Below, one piece after another: positions 31,832 through 43,245 of a stretch of DNA of 64,000 bases. Source of the stretch: Diphasiastrum complanatum (lineage: Eukaryota; Streptophyta; Lycopodiopsida; Lycopodiales; Lycopodiaceae); NCBI GenBank assembly GCA_029204225.1, contig CM055102.1, positions 48,146,870 through 48,210,869 on the forward strand. Direction: 5' to 3'. Positions within the stretch are counted from its first letter, which is position 1. Each line of letters starts with the position of its first letter. The position numbers were made by a program, and so were the translations under genes. The notes beneath the pieces are model-generated. The model was not told where the DNA came from, searched no databases, and was given only the letters and a program-made list of their open reading frames with translations.

Positions 31832-33416
31832 TGTGAGGGGTATGAGAGGAGTAGCAAAAGTGAAAACAGGTGTAAGCGTAGATTGTCCAAAAGAGAATGG
31901 TAGGAACAGAGGAAAACTTTTACAAGTGAAGTTAAGAAATCCTCCTAATCCAAAGGTAGTGTCTCCAAAGTCCTCCAAGTAATCTGCAAGCTCCAAGATG
32001 CTCCCCAACTCCATGCTAGGATGCCTCCACCTGCATGTAAGGATCTTCAAGCCTCCATGGATCTGTCCTCCACCTGTGTCCCTAATCTTAATCACAAAGG
32101 TAGAAAACAAGTGGCCTCAAGTATTCACCACCCAACCATAGCTAGCTAACACATGCAATCCTGCATCTAGGCTAATCTAGCACCCCCTTGCTAACCAATA
32201 ACTAATCACAAGCATAACACCACACTCCATAGCATACTCAAGATCCAAACCCTACTTATGTCCCATACCATAAGCATGATCCAAACCCTAAGCATACTAC
32301 ACACAAGAAAACACTCTATACACTAGTAGCCACACTAGAGCATAAGCATAGCAAACAAGAGAGATCTCTCCTCCTCCCAATGGGTGCCATCCTCCCCTCA
32401 TATAGATGGCAATTGGCACCCTCCAATACACTATGGAGTTCCATGCACAACCAATGAGAAAGAGAGAGGCCTAGGGGAGTTAGAGAACCTTCATAGGCTT
32501 ATGGAAGGTCAAGAGACTTCTTCCATAACCTATGACTCTTTGAATGCTTTTCTTGTGGGATTTGGGAACTCAATGGACCCTTTGGAAGAGTGCCCTCCTA
32601 CTAGGTCCCATTGCCCAAGTTGTGCTTGTATACTTTGGTCCAAGACCAATAAAGTGATATGGCTCAAGGTTGAGGCCCAAGGTTTAGAAAAATAGCCAAA
32701 CACCCATGGTAATGACTTTCTAACACCTCACTAGGTTCCATACATACAACCAAGGCATAGACACCTACCTTCCCTTATCCAAGGACACAAGTACCTTAAT
32801 CTAAAGGCACATACCCCTAATCCTAATGGTACCTCTTATCCAAGGGTAACTTGATTCAATACCTCTGACCAAGGTATAGTCACTTGCTTTCCCTTATCCA
32901 AAGACACCTATCCTTAATACCAAGGGTACCCCTTATCCAAGGGTAACTTGCCATTTGGCCCCCAACACTAAATGGACATATAGGAGTCACTGAATTACTG
33001 CTAGTTACATAGATATGTAATAGGACCTGGAGGGTGGTTTGGAGGATAGATGGAGATGACAGAGGTGAGGGGCATTGGCAGGGCGGTGAAAGGTTAATGA
33101 GCTGCATCCATGCCAGGGTGTCAGGATAGAGCTAGGAATCAGACTCCATAACCATGACATGGAGCATTTGAGCTAACCTCCATCTCTACTCTCTTTCTCT
33201 ACCTCTATCTCTCTCTCTCTCTTTCTCTTTTCATCCTCTATCAAGATGACTGCATGTGATTAGAGTTAGTGGAAGTAGTGTTAAGGTGGGTTAGTATAAA
33301 AGTAGAGCTACTGTGCATCTAAATTAGCAACTAAGTATAGTTAGGTCCCTATCCAAGTGTTCTAGCCCTTCTTGACAGGCGGAGGGCTACTCACCAATTA
33401 TTCTACACATCCTACA
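31832..33416 (+). repeat. Gypsy J 5' LTR (about 1.58 kb), left limit tentative
   Basis: Ends CATCCTACA one base before a tRNA-Asp-type primer site. The likely start is TGTGAGGGG at 31832, where the neighbouring coiled-coil frame breaks. It includes a repeated (C)CTTATCCAAGGGTAACTTG-type block at 32775-32955 and a CT-rich stretch near 33180-33235. Confidence 0.55.
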
Positions 33417-33417
33417 A

Positions 33418-33435
33418 TGGCGTCGTTGCCAGGGA
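33418..33435 (+). promoter_or_regulatory. Gypsy J primer-binding site (tRNA-Asp type)
   Basis: TGGCGTCGTTGCCAGGGA is close to the TGGCGCCGTTGCCGGGGA primer site known from plant Tat/Athila-type gypsy elements, complementary to tRNA-Asp. Confidence 0.8.
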
Positions 33436-33589
33436 TAGGCTTCACTAACTACTTTAGTTGTTCTTTAGTTGTTGTTGCTTTTTAGCTTGTTTTAGGTGGA
33501 TTTTGGGATAGATTTAGCTTGTTTTGTGTGTTTTTTTTGTGCTTGGACTATTTTCAGCAAGCAGAGGAGTATGGACTCGGTAGTGGAGA

Positions 33590-34520
33590 CCCAAAATAGC
33601 CTCTAAGAGCTTGGCATCCATTTACAACATAAACCCAAAAATACACTCAAAATTGAGAGAAAAAAAACAACCAAAATCTCATCAGATTTTGATCTAAAAA
33701 TCCAGAAAGAACTAAACTTTGCACGACTGACAGTAGCTCCAGAGTATTGTTCCAGACCTAAATAGAAGCCTGCGAAGGTTACCTCCTAGCAAATTTTGAA
33801 AAAACAGAGAAAAACCATAAAAAAATTTTCAAAAATCCCTTGAAAAATCAAAAAAAAAAATCATATCTTCATAAGAACCTTCACAAAGCTCGTTGAAGTT
33901 CCATCTTAGTGAGACAAGGACACAAAAAAGCATGTCAAGTTTAGTTCCTAGGATAAGTACCTCTACGAAGGTTCCCAAGATAAAAAAAAAAAAAGATGGG
34001 AAAATCAGGCTGAACCCTCACAAACATCAAAATCTCAAGTTCCAGTGTAAAGTAACCTTCGCAAAGAATTTTGCAATTTTATCTCATTGATACAAGGATA
34101 CAGAAAAGCCTACAAAGGTTAGTTTGATTCCACTGAGTTGAAAAGTGGATTTAAGTGCTTAAAAATCATTAAAATCATCAGATCCACAAAATTCACTCAG
34201 AGGTAACCTTTGTAGACCATCCCATTGTCTTCAAAATACCATTTTCCACCAGTGATGAAGCCTGTGAAGGTTAGTTCCAACTATTGATTGATCTATGAGC
34301 AAGAAAGTGATTTTGGACCCTCACAAACAGTCATAACTCTCTGATCTGTAAAAAAGAACTCTCCCCCCTTGGAAAAGACTAGATCCATATCAGATCCAGC
34401 TCCTTACAAGTCTGTGAAGGTTACTTCCCAACAGATATAAAGAAAAGAAGTTTTTGGCTCAAAAACAGTAAAAGAACCTTTGCACAACCAACCCTCACAT
34501 GAGTAACCTTTGCAGATAGG
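33590..34520 (+). repeat. Gypsy J leader with iterated GAAGGTTA motifs in both orientations
   Basis: A motif near CTGTGAAGGTTACTTCC occurs at about 33770, 33962, 34104, 34260 and 34420, and its complement near 33880, 34053, 34202, 34470 and 34503. The leader is otherwise AT-rich and non-coding. Confidence 0.7.
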
Positions 34521-34734
34521 ATCAATAATTAGATCGGCAGATCCAGCTATTGTGAAATTTTCAGGCCAATCAAAGCAAGGAGTAAAAAGTTATCAAGGAA
34601 TAAACACCGTAACGGACCTAAAATCACACTTTTGGCCAACAGAACTAATAAGATCCTCAAAGATCCAGACATAATTCCACAGATCCATCAAGATCCAGCT
34701 ACCCTGGACTTCTCCATTGAATGAATCTGAAATC

Positions 34735-35515
34735 ATGTTGATCAGTACCAAGAAGGGTTGCAAATCAAATTCCAAACCTCCCCAGAGTTGTAGTCATGTG
34801 AATCGAGGCAGAAGCAGAACCGGCAGCGATGAATCTAATGGACCAATCGGTAGCTGTTGCCCTTGCAAGCAGTTCAGAGGGCACCTCGACTTGATATGTC
34901 GAAATATGATGGATCGTCAAATTTGATCAAATCCCTCCATATCTACGAGCAAGCGTGCGAGATCTATGGCGAGTAGACACTGACAAAAAATTTAATGTTG
35001 TTTCCCATGTCACTCATTAATGCAGTGCAAGACTAGTTCTTCAACCTCTCGCACAAAAAAAAATCTACTTGGGAAGGGGTTAAAGCAGCGCTCATCACAT
35101 GCTTTAGATCAAAGAAATTTCTAGAAGATCCATTTCTCTTGCTGAGCAAAGTCAAAATTGGCAAAAGAGAAAGGCTCTGGGATTACATCGAGTGGGTCAA
35201 GCACATAAGATCCAAATGCAACATAGAACTGACTCCCGATCATGTGGTAATCATGTGGTTCCTATTGCCACAAAATATCAGAAGAGAACTCAAACGATAG
35301 GAGCAGTATGCCACGTTGCAAGAAGCACTGGAAGATGCAATCAGAATAGAGAATGAAGGTTCGGACGATGATTCTTATTCAACGACCCATAATCCAACTC
35401 CTTCGGTGGCATCTAACTCAAACACCTCAAGTATCTCAACAGATATGTTGATGGAGAAAATGGCGAAACTACACAAACAGCAGATGGAACAACTGATGGT
35501 GATCAAAAGCTAAAG
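34735..35515 (+). pseudogene. Gypsy J gag remnant
   Basis: The plus-strand reading from about 35035 gives FFNLSHKKKSTWEGVKAAL, FLEDPFLLLSKVKI, LWDYIEWVKHIRSKC and VVIMWFLLPQNIRREL, then the open 65-aa tail with LQEALEDAIRIENEGSDD. This is the same capsid domain as in gypsy F1 (compare VRDYIERFKRLRSQ and IIWFFIGLPKWIRREL). Stops replace a Trp (near 35030) and a codon before EQYATLQ (35298-35300). The element is interrupted at 35805 by the copia E LTR; no protease or pol follows. Confidence 0.7.
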
Positions 35516-35805
35516 GCATTACAAGGAGCTATGACACAAAATCCAAACGCACTTGAATAGAATGAGCCATAGTATCCACGAAGAGAAAATGGTGTTCAAT
35601 TTGCACTCATAACCATATACCGAATGAGTGTCTAGTTTTGAAGCAAAATCTCATACTGACACAAACATTTTGCAAACTATGCAACACATCATCGCACAAA
35701 ATAGCATTTTGCCCATTCAACCCTCGGATTATACAACAAAAGAGGAATCAGTATCAGACCTCTTATCCTTAGCACCAAGGAGCACCAAATGCGGCACCGC
35801 AATAT

Positions 35806-36960
35806 TGTTAGATTTATTACTTCTACTCTCCTTAAATCCCATTTTAATCTGCCTCCATATATGATGCATATTTACTAACGTCGCGCAGCCTGCATATTTA
35901 CACGCAAATTCGCACAGACGAAAAGGCGAAAGAATCGCGACACTGTGTTTTACACAGGTTATGGTGACAAGCGAAAAGGGGACACTATTCTACATAATGC
36001 CAAAGGTGTCCTAAAAGCAAAGGCACCTTGTAAATCTAATCCTAAGTCTATTCGTAAGAGTGACGCACTTTTTGCATCGTCATCACCAATGGTCACTTTA
36101 GCACCGACTGACGTCGCACCCTTTTCACGCTCACCCCATGTAGCTGCGCTAATAGACTGGACAACGACTGCAGCCACCCACGATCTCTTACAAACAACAC
36201 ATCCACTGTACTTTTCACATCTGCAAACCTGTAATATAATGTATATATACTGGATACCATTTGTATATTCAGTTTAGAACGAGGTTAATGAGTTATGAGT
36301 AATGAGATGAAGTAGATGCCTTGCGCATTGATTCTTGATTGTCAGCAATAAGGTTTTATTCCTTTACAGATTGGATAAGCTTTGTAGGGCACGCAGTTTC
36401 ATCCGCTATTGTCTTGTGCTCTACCGCATTATTGACATGTATACGTGATATACTTAATCTGATACAGTTCTTTGTTCTGCATTCAGATCTATGTTAATAT
36501 TGCTATGCTTATCATTCATTCTGTCTGATCTTTCTAGTTGTTCTTTCTGGTAATAGACGACTAACATTTGGTCTTGTCTTTCGCGAATCATTCGCGACTA
36601 ATTATCAGTCGAGCACCATCTAGCTCTTCACGAATCATTCGCGACGAATAGTTTGTCTTACTATTCGCGACAAACCATTCTTCTGGAGTTTCAGTCATTT
36701 ATTAAATTTTGACTACGTAATCAAGGACGACTGTGATTCCCATCACTACCGTTTTGTTTGTTCTGATAGGCATAGTCATGCTTACGGAGAGAGTCGTATA
36801 GCTCGTTCCGCTGCGCACGAACATTTTCTGTTTGAGTTTGTTTCTCATTCGTTTCTTGTTCAAGTTCATGTCTCGTTCGTGTTCGTCTTACATTTTGAGC
36901 TTATTTTTCACTTCTAACATACGACACCTTTTCTCAAATCGTTCATCTCCCTCTCCAACA
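35806..36960 (+). repeat. Copia E 5' LTR (1155 bp)
   Basis: Runs from TGTTAGATTT to CTCTCCAACA and is immediately followed by the tRNA-iMet primer site. A GTATATATAC TATA-like box is at about 36240. It contains TCGCGAAT-C-ATTCGCGA at 36581-36597. The 110-aa open frame inside has no coding signature. Confidence 0.75.
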
Positions 36961-36973
36961 TGGTATCAGAGCT
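36961..36973 (+). promoter_or_regulatory. Copia E primer-binding site (initiator tRNA-Met)
   Basis: TGGTATCAGAGCT directly abuts the LTR end. Confidence 0.9.
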
Positions 36974-37117
36974 ATTTTCATAGCTTGATAAGCTTCCACA
37001 GTACAAGACTCTACTAGCCGATAGAGTTATTGTTTTCTTGTTCTGTATTTTTCAGTAGCAAATTTTTATACTTAAGTCATTGATAGTTTCTCCTATCACT
37101 TAGACTAACTCTTCCAC

Positions 37118-38590
37118 ATGGATTCCAAAGGGAAAGCCAGTCCTATCATGGACAAGCTTGATGGAGCCAATTACCGTCTGTGAAAATTTAAGATGAAAAC
37201 TGTGCTAATGGCAAAAAAAATGTACGGCGTTGCTACAGATGAGAAGGAAAACCCGAAGCGAACGACGCGGCAATCGCCAGATGGAAGCTGAAGGATGGAA
37301 AAGCTTTCACGCTGATCATCCTCAACATCACGGATACTCAAATCAGCCATGTATCCAAGGCTCAGACATCGAGCACACTATACGAAGTGCGAGATATAGC
37401 CTCCAAGCTACATCTTAGGAAGAAATTCTACTCCCTCAAGATGACGAATGGTGATTCTTTGTAGAATCACACTAATCAATTCAAGAACTTGCTAAGACAA
37501 ATGGCCACTGTTGGATCTGTCATAGACGATCAAGACGTAGTGATGTAACTACTTACAAGCTTGACAAGTTCTTACGACAGCTAGGTGATGATCATTACGA
37601 CTCATCCAGAATTGACTCTTTCGAGAGTCATTACTATGTTGTTGCAGGAAGACACGCGGAGGAACGAAGCCTCGAGTTCTTCAGTTGATTCTCATGCCTT
37701 GTACCCCAACAAGCCTCACGACAAAGCTGAAGAAGAAGAAAGGCCCGAAGCAATCAAAGCCAGACTAGAAACCAACTCAGCACAAGGAACAGTCGAATCC
37801 GCAGACAAAGAAGAAGCTGTTCTGCGAATACTGCAAATGAAACAACCATGAAATACAAGACTACCGAATACTTCAAGCGAAGAACAACAGCAAAGGACAG
37901 TCGAATCAAGCGGCAAATGCAATTGTAGAAGCTCCACAGCCTATTCAAGAAGCGGATCATGATGCCTTCATATGACCAATCATCAAGGAGCATCTGGCAA
38001 CAATTCTTGGTTCCTGGATGCCGGAGCCACTCGGCACATGACTAGCCTCATTGGTTGTTTCGAGTCCTATACACCTTATAGTACTCAAAAATTCATTCAC
38101 CTTGGCGACAATAGCACACAAGCTATTAAAGGTGAAGGTACTGTAAGATTATGCTTTGCAAATGATCAGTCTAAGCTACTCTCTAAAGTCCTATATGTAC
38201 CAAAGCTATCTACAAATCTGCTCTCTGTAGGCATAATCACAGATCTAGGACATAGAGTAGAGTTCGAATGTGATCAGTGTAAAGTAGTTGATAGGACAGA
38301 CAAGATCCTAGCACTCGGAAAGAGGCATGGATACTTGCATAAGTTGAGTCATTGCTTTTCTGCCTCTAGTCAGGCTCTCAGTACTTCAATTCATTCAAAT
38401 AAAGGTTTACTTTGGCATTATAGACTTGGTCATTTAAATCATGCTGTTGTACAACGAATGTCTAGACAATCTATCGTTCTTGATCTGGACTATCCTCGCA
38501 AAAAGGTCAAGTTACCTATCTGTCAAGACTGTCTAGTTGGTAAATAGACTAGAAAACCATTTAAGTCAAGCCATCGGCACCAATGTGTCT
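37118..38590 (+). pseudogene. Copia E gag-protease-integrase remnant
   Basis: The leader ends at ATG 37118 (MDSKGKASPIMDKLDG). The next conserved block, NYRL-KFKMKTVL, has TGA in place of Trp. Capsid pieces follow in shifting frames: LKDGKAFTLIILNI, LYEVRDIASKLHL and MTNGDSL with a stop, then a charged low-complexity stretch. From 37972 a 191-aa frame holds the protease WFLDAGATRHMTS and the GAG-pre-integrase block LLWHYRLGHLNHAVV...CQDCLVGK, ending in a stop at 38547. Integrase core, RT and 3' LTR are missing. At least four stops or frame changes make it non-functional. Confidence 0.82.
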
Positions 38591-38594
38591 AAAT

Positions 38595-40540
38595 ACTCCA
38601 TGCTTAATGTCCTGGTTGAATCAATAGCAAAAAATCCACTACGATCTCTTTTCACGGTTGCATTTGACCCTTGATAATTGATTTTGAACCATTTCACATC
38701 AAACAAAAAGTATTTTAACACACTTCATATATATCTTGAATAGTTCCTACATACTCAAGCTCTCTAGAGATTGGACTTTGGTCTCGTGCACTACTCCGAA
38801 TTTCTTGATTAAAAGATGCCATAACACTGCAATCATAAGTTCGTTGTTTCATATCAACTCGTTCAACACGATGATGACGACCATATGCCCACATTGCACT
38901 ATACTTTTGATAATGCCACATATTAATTGTAATTAAGACAATAATCAATCATTATACAAGCTACATTGTATTTTATAAAAAAACAATAAACAAACCTTCC
39001 AATCACATCCTCTTGCAAAGTCCCTTTCCACGTCAGATATGACTTGTCCATTTGATCTTGCTTGTTGGAGTGTGTCAACCATCCATTCTATGGTGCATTG
39101 GTTAGACAATGGCTCAACATCACGTGAAGGTGCAGCATGACCCCTATGTCTATTATGTCGGTGTCTATTTCTAGCCAACGTTCTTTTTTTCTTCTCTTGT
39201 TCATATTATTCCAACCACTTATCCATCACTCCAGAATTATAGAGCATGAAAGTAGAAATTGTTTTCTCTAAGAAAAGGTGTCATTTTCTTAGGAGCACCC
39301 ATACCTTGGAGTTTTTCACCTTTTACCTCATTGTTCTCCTCATCATTCCATAGTCGTGGAGTAGACAGATGTATTTGAAGCAAAAATTCAGTGACATAAA
39401 TAAGAGATTCTTGCGCTAACCACCCCTCGGCCATACTTCCCTCTGGTCTTGCCTTTTGAAGCACAAAATCTTTCAAAACTTTCATGAATCTCTCCAAAAA
39501 AAACATCCACATATAAACATTTATTGCATGATAAGAGCAATGTTCAGTGACATAAAAAAAAGTGATGCTAAATATATTGAAGCCACAAAAACCAAGATAA
39601 TATATTTTGTACCTTGAGTGCACAAGACCGGCAATACCAATTAAAATCTCTCTCAGGCATACATACAGCCTCCACTATATCTTCATGTTTTTTCTCCACA
39701 TCTATCTCACGAATCTCCTTGTCACACATCCATCTACACCATATTTGTAGTATATGATCATCATATGACTTTATCGAATTCATAGGTAAAATAAATATGC
39801 AATAGCATGAAACGTGAGTGAAAGGAATGTAAGTGCCTGACAATGGATGCTAATTTGTAAATGGTATCGCGAAGTTGATCAGTTAGACAACCACGAACAC
39901 ACATTGAAAATATGTACTCAAGCATCTTCAACCAATCATGAGATTTAAGATCATGAAGTTTTCCTTCTGCTGTGAATGATGTTCGTAGTGAATGAGCAAA
40001 ACCAATTGGTGTTTACATCTCACAAATGATTGATTGTACATACTTGGGCCAAAATCCCGTACAGATGGAAATACTCATATCATTTAAAGAGACCCTTGGA
40101 TTCTTACCAAGGAAGAGTACTCTTTTTTTGTCTTTGATTCTTGTAGGTCTTGTCTTGCATTAATACTATATTTTTTGCCCACCAAGTGTTTCCATATTGA
40201 TTCACCCACATTTTTGAATATATGCATCAAGCAAGTGATTGATCAAAAGTTTATTCCAATATGGTAGACAATGAAAGATAGATAGTCTTTTCATACTTGA
40301 TTGGCTTGGTCTCAGATTCAATCTAGATCTTGTGCCAATCTGCCATGGACTCTTTGGAGGCATCCTTGTTTTCGTCTTTCCTCCAAATCCTCTTCTTTGT
40401 GTATCCCAAAACGAATAATCCTCATGCAAGTATTTGCGATGATTTTCATATACAACTTTGCTTAGAACACATCCAACCCTTTGGGAAGGATTGAAATCTT
40501 ACATAGATGGACCAACTATGTCTATCTCTGATAAGTTGTC
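38595..40540 (-). pseudogene. CACTA/En-Spm TNP2-like transposase, C-terminal two-thirds
   Basis: TNP2 transposases bind and cut CACTA element ends. Minus-strand segments in order: YLHEDYSFWDTQRR and MPPKSPW; SIFHCLPYWNKLLINHLLD (40.2 kb); KLHDLKSHDW (about 39.95 kb); EDIVEAVCMPERDF (39.7 kb); then the strong DUF4218-like block ERFMKVLKDFVLQKARPEGSMAEG (39.5 kb) and a DUF4216-like tail with YSAMWAYGRHHRVERV and SARDQSPISRELEYVG (38.85 kb). Many stops and frame changes occur. The N-terminal zinc block is not here, but a comparable block is at 17.1 kb. No CACTA terminal repeats were seen. Confidence 0.82.
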
Positions 40541-40802
40541 GTCTCGACGTCTATGAGCGCTCGAGCGTATATGAAATCAGTCTATCTCGTCTGGTTGTAA
40601 TTGGCATTGGCATTATTAATTGACTATAATGATCAATTATATACAATTTACAGTTGTGCAGATGTATATACAAGAAGATGGCATGGAGTCATTGCGCCGT
40701 CTGTAGTAGATCTTGGCTAATGTTATCATTGTCCAAGTAGTTGCACAATACATGAAGTGGGCGTGAGAGGACTTCAATTGTTTGGAGTCGAGCATGTTGT
40801 TG

Positions 40803-40925
40803 CCGATAGTCAATTAGTCAGTGGACTCGACAAGTTAGACTCTCCGATAAGTCAGCCAAGTTAGGCTTTCCCGATAAGTCGACCAACTCTGACAAGTCGG
40901 GTAACTTCGACAAGTCGGCGGACTG
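40803..40925. repeat. Degenerate short repeat (CGA(C/T)AAGTC)
   Basis: Five or six copies of CGACAAGT(C/T) or CGATAAGTC spaced about 18-28 bp. Confidence 0.6.
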
Positions 40926-41164
40926 CCACTCTCTCGCATGTCTTCGATAATGTAGTATTTCTACATATTGTGCAACAATGCATGTAAGATTGCCACAATA
41001 TGAATGGAACTAGATTAAGAAGGGATTTAGGAGAGTAAAGGAATAAATCCAACACTTTCTCATGATCTGGTAAGAAACAAGCTACAATTGCTCTTTTCAC
41101 TACAGAAGTAGAAAAATAAGGCTTTATGCTCAACCGCACAAAAAACATATTGGTTACACAGAAC

Positions 41165-41290
41165 GCTTGGAGACATTGGCATTTTACAAATGAAGTCTAC
41201 CACCTTGATCAAGTGTGATATTTAGAGTGCTATCCAACTAACAAAAAATCTTGTGCTTTATGCATGTACATTATATACATATTTTAAAAA
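41165..41290 (+). pseudogene. Copia RNase H scrap
   Basis: The plus strand reads IGILQMKSTTLIKCDI, a stop, SAIQLTKNLVLYA. This parallels [12 protein letters not shown]...[13 protein letters not shown] at 45.52-45.6 kb and the copia consensus CDNQSAIxLAKNPxFHxRTKH. Confidence 0.6.
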
Positions 41291-43005
41291 TGCAAGGCCT
41301 TGTATTAAATCATGTAAATTTTCACATTCTAAGTTTTTATATTCTAAATACAAAAGGGAATAAGCCTATCTTCACACCCCTCATTAAGGATTATTCCATT
41401 TCCTACAAATATTACAATGCAAAAACATTAATAATGAAAAGTTCAATCTCTTTGGTGTAGAACTTATTAATATGTTGGCATAGCCACCATGAACATCCGA
41501 TCCAAATAAAAGTAAAAGTTTGTTGATTATCATGCAAGCTTCTAGAATACATACGAGCATCTCTAGATATCAACTAGGTTCAAGCTTCCTAATTTGGACA
41601 TAAATATTACTCTTTCTTTAACCCCCACAAATAATGATATTGTCCTCTTTTGGCTGTTGTACAAAGTGGGTGTCCTCCAAATGTTCTAGCTAGAGAGAAC
41701 CGATTTGACTTATTTGGATGACAAATCAATCATCTTGATCATAAGTTATCAAACATGCTAGTTACATTTCTTGCAATCCAAAGTGTTTTAATTATTAGTG
41801 GCATCCCTATGCAGTTGCTTACTTATAGTAGCTACTTCACATTCAACACCTCCTTAACTAGAAGCTACCACAATACACAAGTGGTTTTGATCCTCTATGT
41901 GTTTGTACCTTTGTTTTCATAAAATGGTTTGGAGTTGTTTTCGTACCAACAAAAAATGTATATGCAAAATGTAAGTGGGATCAATGGAGCATAGTAAAAT
42001 AGAAATACTTCCACTGAATGTACTATATTTGAGACCCATCCACTTAGTCTATTAATGTTTTGATTTATGCATGTCTTGTTCTAACCAATTATATGTAGCA
42101 TCTCGATACCACAGGTATGAAATTGTAGAGTAACCAAGACCGCTCAATACAGCTGCACACCAGAAAAGAATAACTCGCACTTGCAAAAATCAGTGCAAGC
42201 TTTTGGGTAGTCATAGTTTCTTACAATGATCCAATCAAAGAACCCAGTTTAGACTACATTAAAATAATAATTCAACTGGGACTTGACCTGCAGAATCTTA
42301 ATTCATTCACCACGTCATCTGATTACTAGAAATGAGCATTCCGCTCTGCACATGTGCTATTAGAGATTTGTTGTCAGGTCAGGAAAGACTCAACAGGGAA
42401 TGCTACTAAAGATGCTCAGTAACACTATGATGCTTGAAGTCTGGGTTCATAAAGTAGTCGCTATTGGGCAAAATTTGTTCCGTTAGAGATTATGTGGAAA
42501 TCACGAGAGTGTGAATATAGATGATAGAATCGACAGTCAATGATCATATCAACAGCTGATGATCGACTTTAGCAGCTTCGACAAATGTCGAGTTGAGTGT
42601 CTTCATCTAGAAGTGTTTTCTCTTCATGACCTCAATATTGTAACATTTGGAGTCTTATTTCAGAAATAAGTGGTGCAGATAGGATTCAGCTTAAATTAAT
42701 TTTGAAGTAATGTCAAAAACTATAGTACAAGCCTCATATATTCTTAGAGCTCCTGGTCTCCTTCATCAAAATCCAACCATCCAGTGCTAATAACACATTA
42801 CCAGACAGCAACTAAGCATTAGATTCTTTGATACATAACTTTTCAGGGTTACGTTTTTTTGCATTTTTGCATGGTCCGTCCATCTTCCCATGCCAGTCTC
42901 CAGCCTTTGCTTTGGTTCATGTTATCTTATATTGCAAAAAGCTTAGTATAGATCCCTTATCATCTGATTGTTTTCCCAGAGAAATAAAATGTCATCATTG
43001 ATCGA

Positions 43006-43245
43006 TTACCCAGGGAGGTAGTATGTTGGAAATTCTTCTCGAAAATCTCCGCTGACCTTGTCTTGGACTTGAGCTGCATATTGAAGATTCCAAAGCACAT
43101 CCTCCATAGATGGTCGTTCAGCAGGATTATCTGAAAGACACTTGGCTGCAATCTCAATTACTGTACACAATGACTCACGCATGCAGGTTCTGATTGCTGG
43201 ATCAACCAGGTCCGACCTAGATACAGTCTCTAACAGCAGCATATC
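43006..43245 (-). CDS. RLK last exon: kinase C-lobe and stop
   Basis: Begins after TTTGCAG with [16 protein letters not shown], contains the conserved [18 protein letters not shown] and [12 protein letters not shown], and ends ...YYLPG with TAA at 43008-43006. It is short compared with related proteins, which have a longer Ser/Pro-rich tail. Confidence 0.88.
   Translation of the reverse strand, partial: DMLLLETVSRSDLVDPAIRTCMRESLCTVIEIAAKCLSDNPAERPSMEDVLWNLQYAAQVQDKVSGDFREEFPTYYLPG

Larger units (their letters stand above)
40541..42959. other. Intergenic region downstream of the RLK gene
   Basis: AT-rich with no gene. It contains a short CGACAAGTCGG-type array (40.8-40.93 kb) and a copia RNase H scrap (41.17-41.29 kb). 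The RLK 3' UTR presumably lies just below 43005, but no polyadenylation site can be assigned. Confidence 0.6.

Noticed and set aside
33590-34520. CRISPR-like array
   Set aside because: The repeated motif is short, variable, in both orientations and unevenly spaced, within a plant retroelement leader.
35945-36277. 110-aa plus-strand frame
   Set aside because: It lies inside the copia E LTR, has no conserved motif and ends next to the TATA-like box.
39237-39623. Host protein with a membrane helix
   Set aside because: The frame contains the TNP2 DUF4218-like block FMKVLKDFVLQKARPEGSMAEG. The hydrophobic end is a readthrough of decayed sequence.
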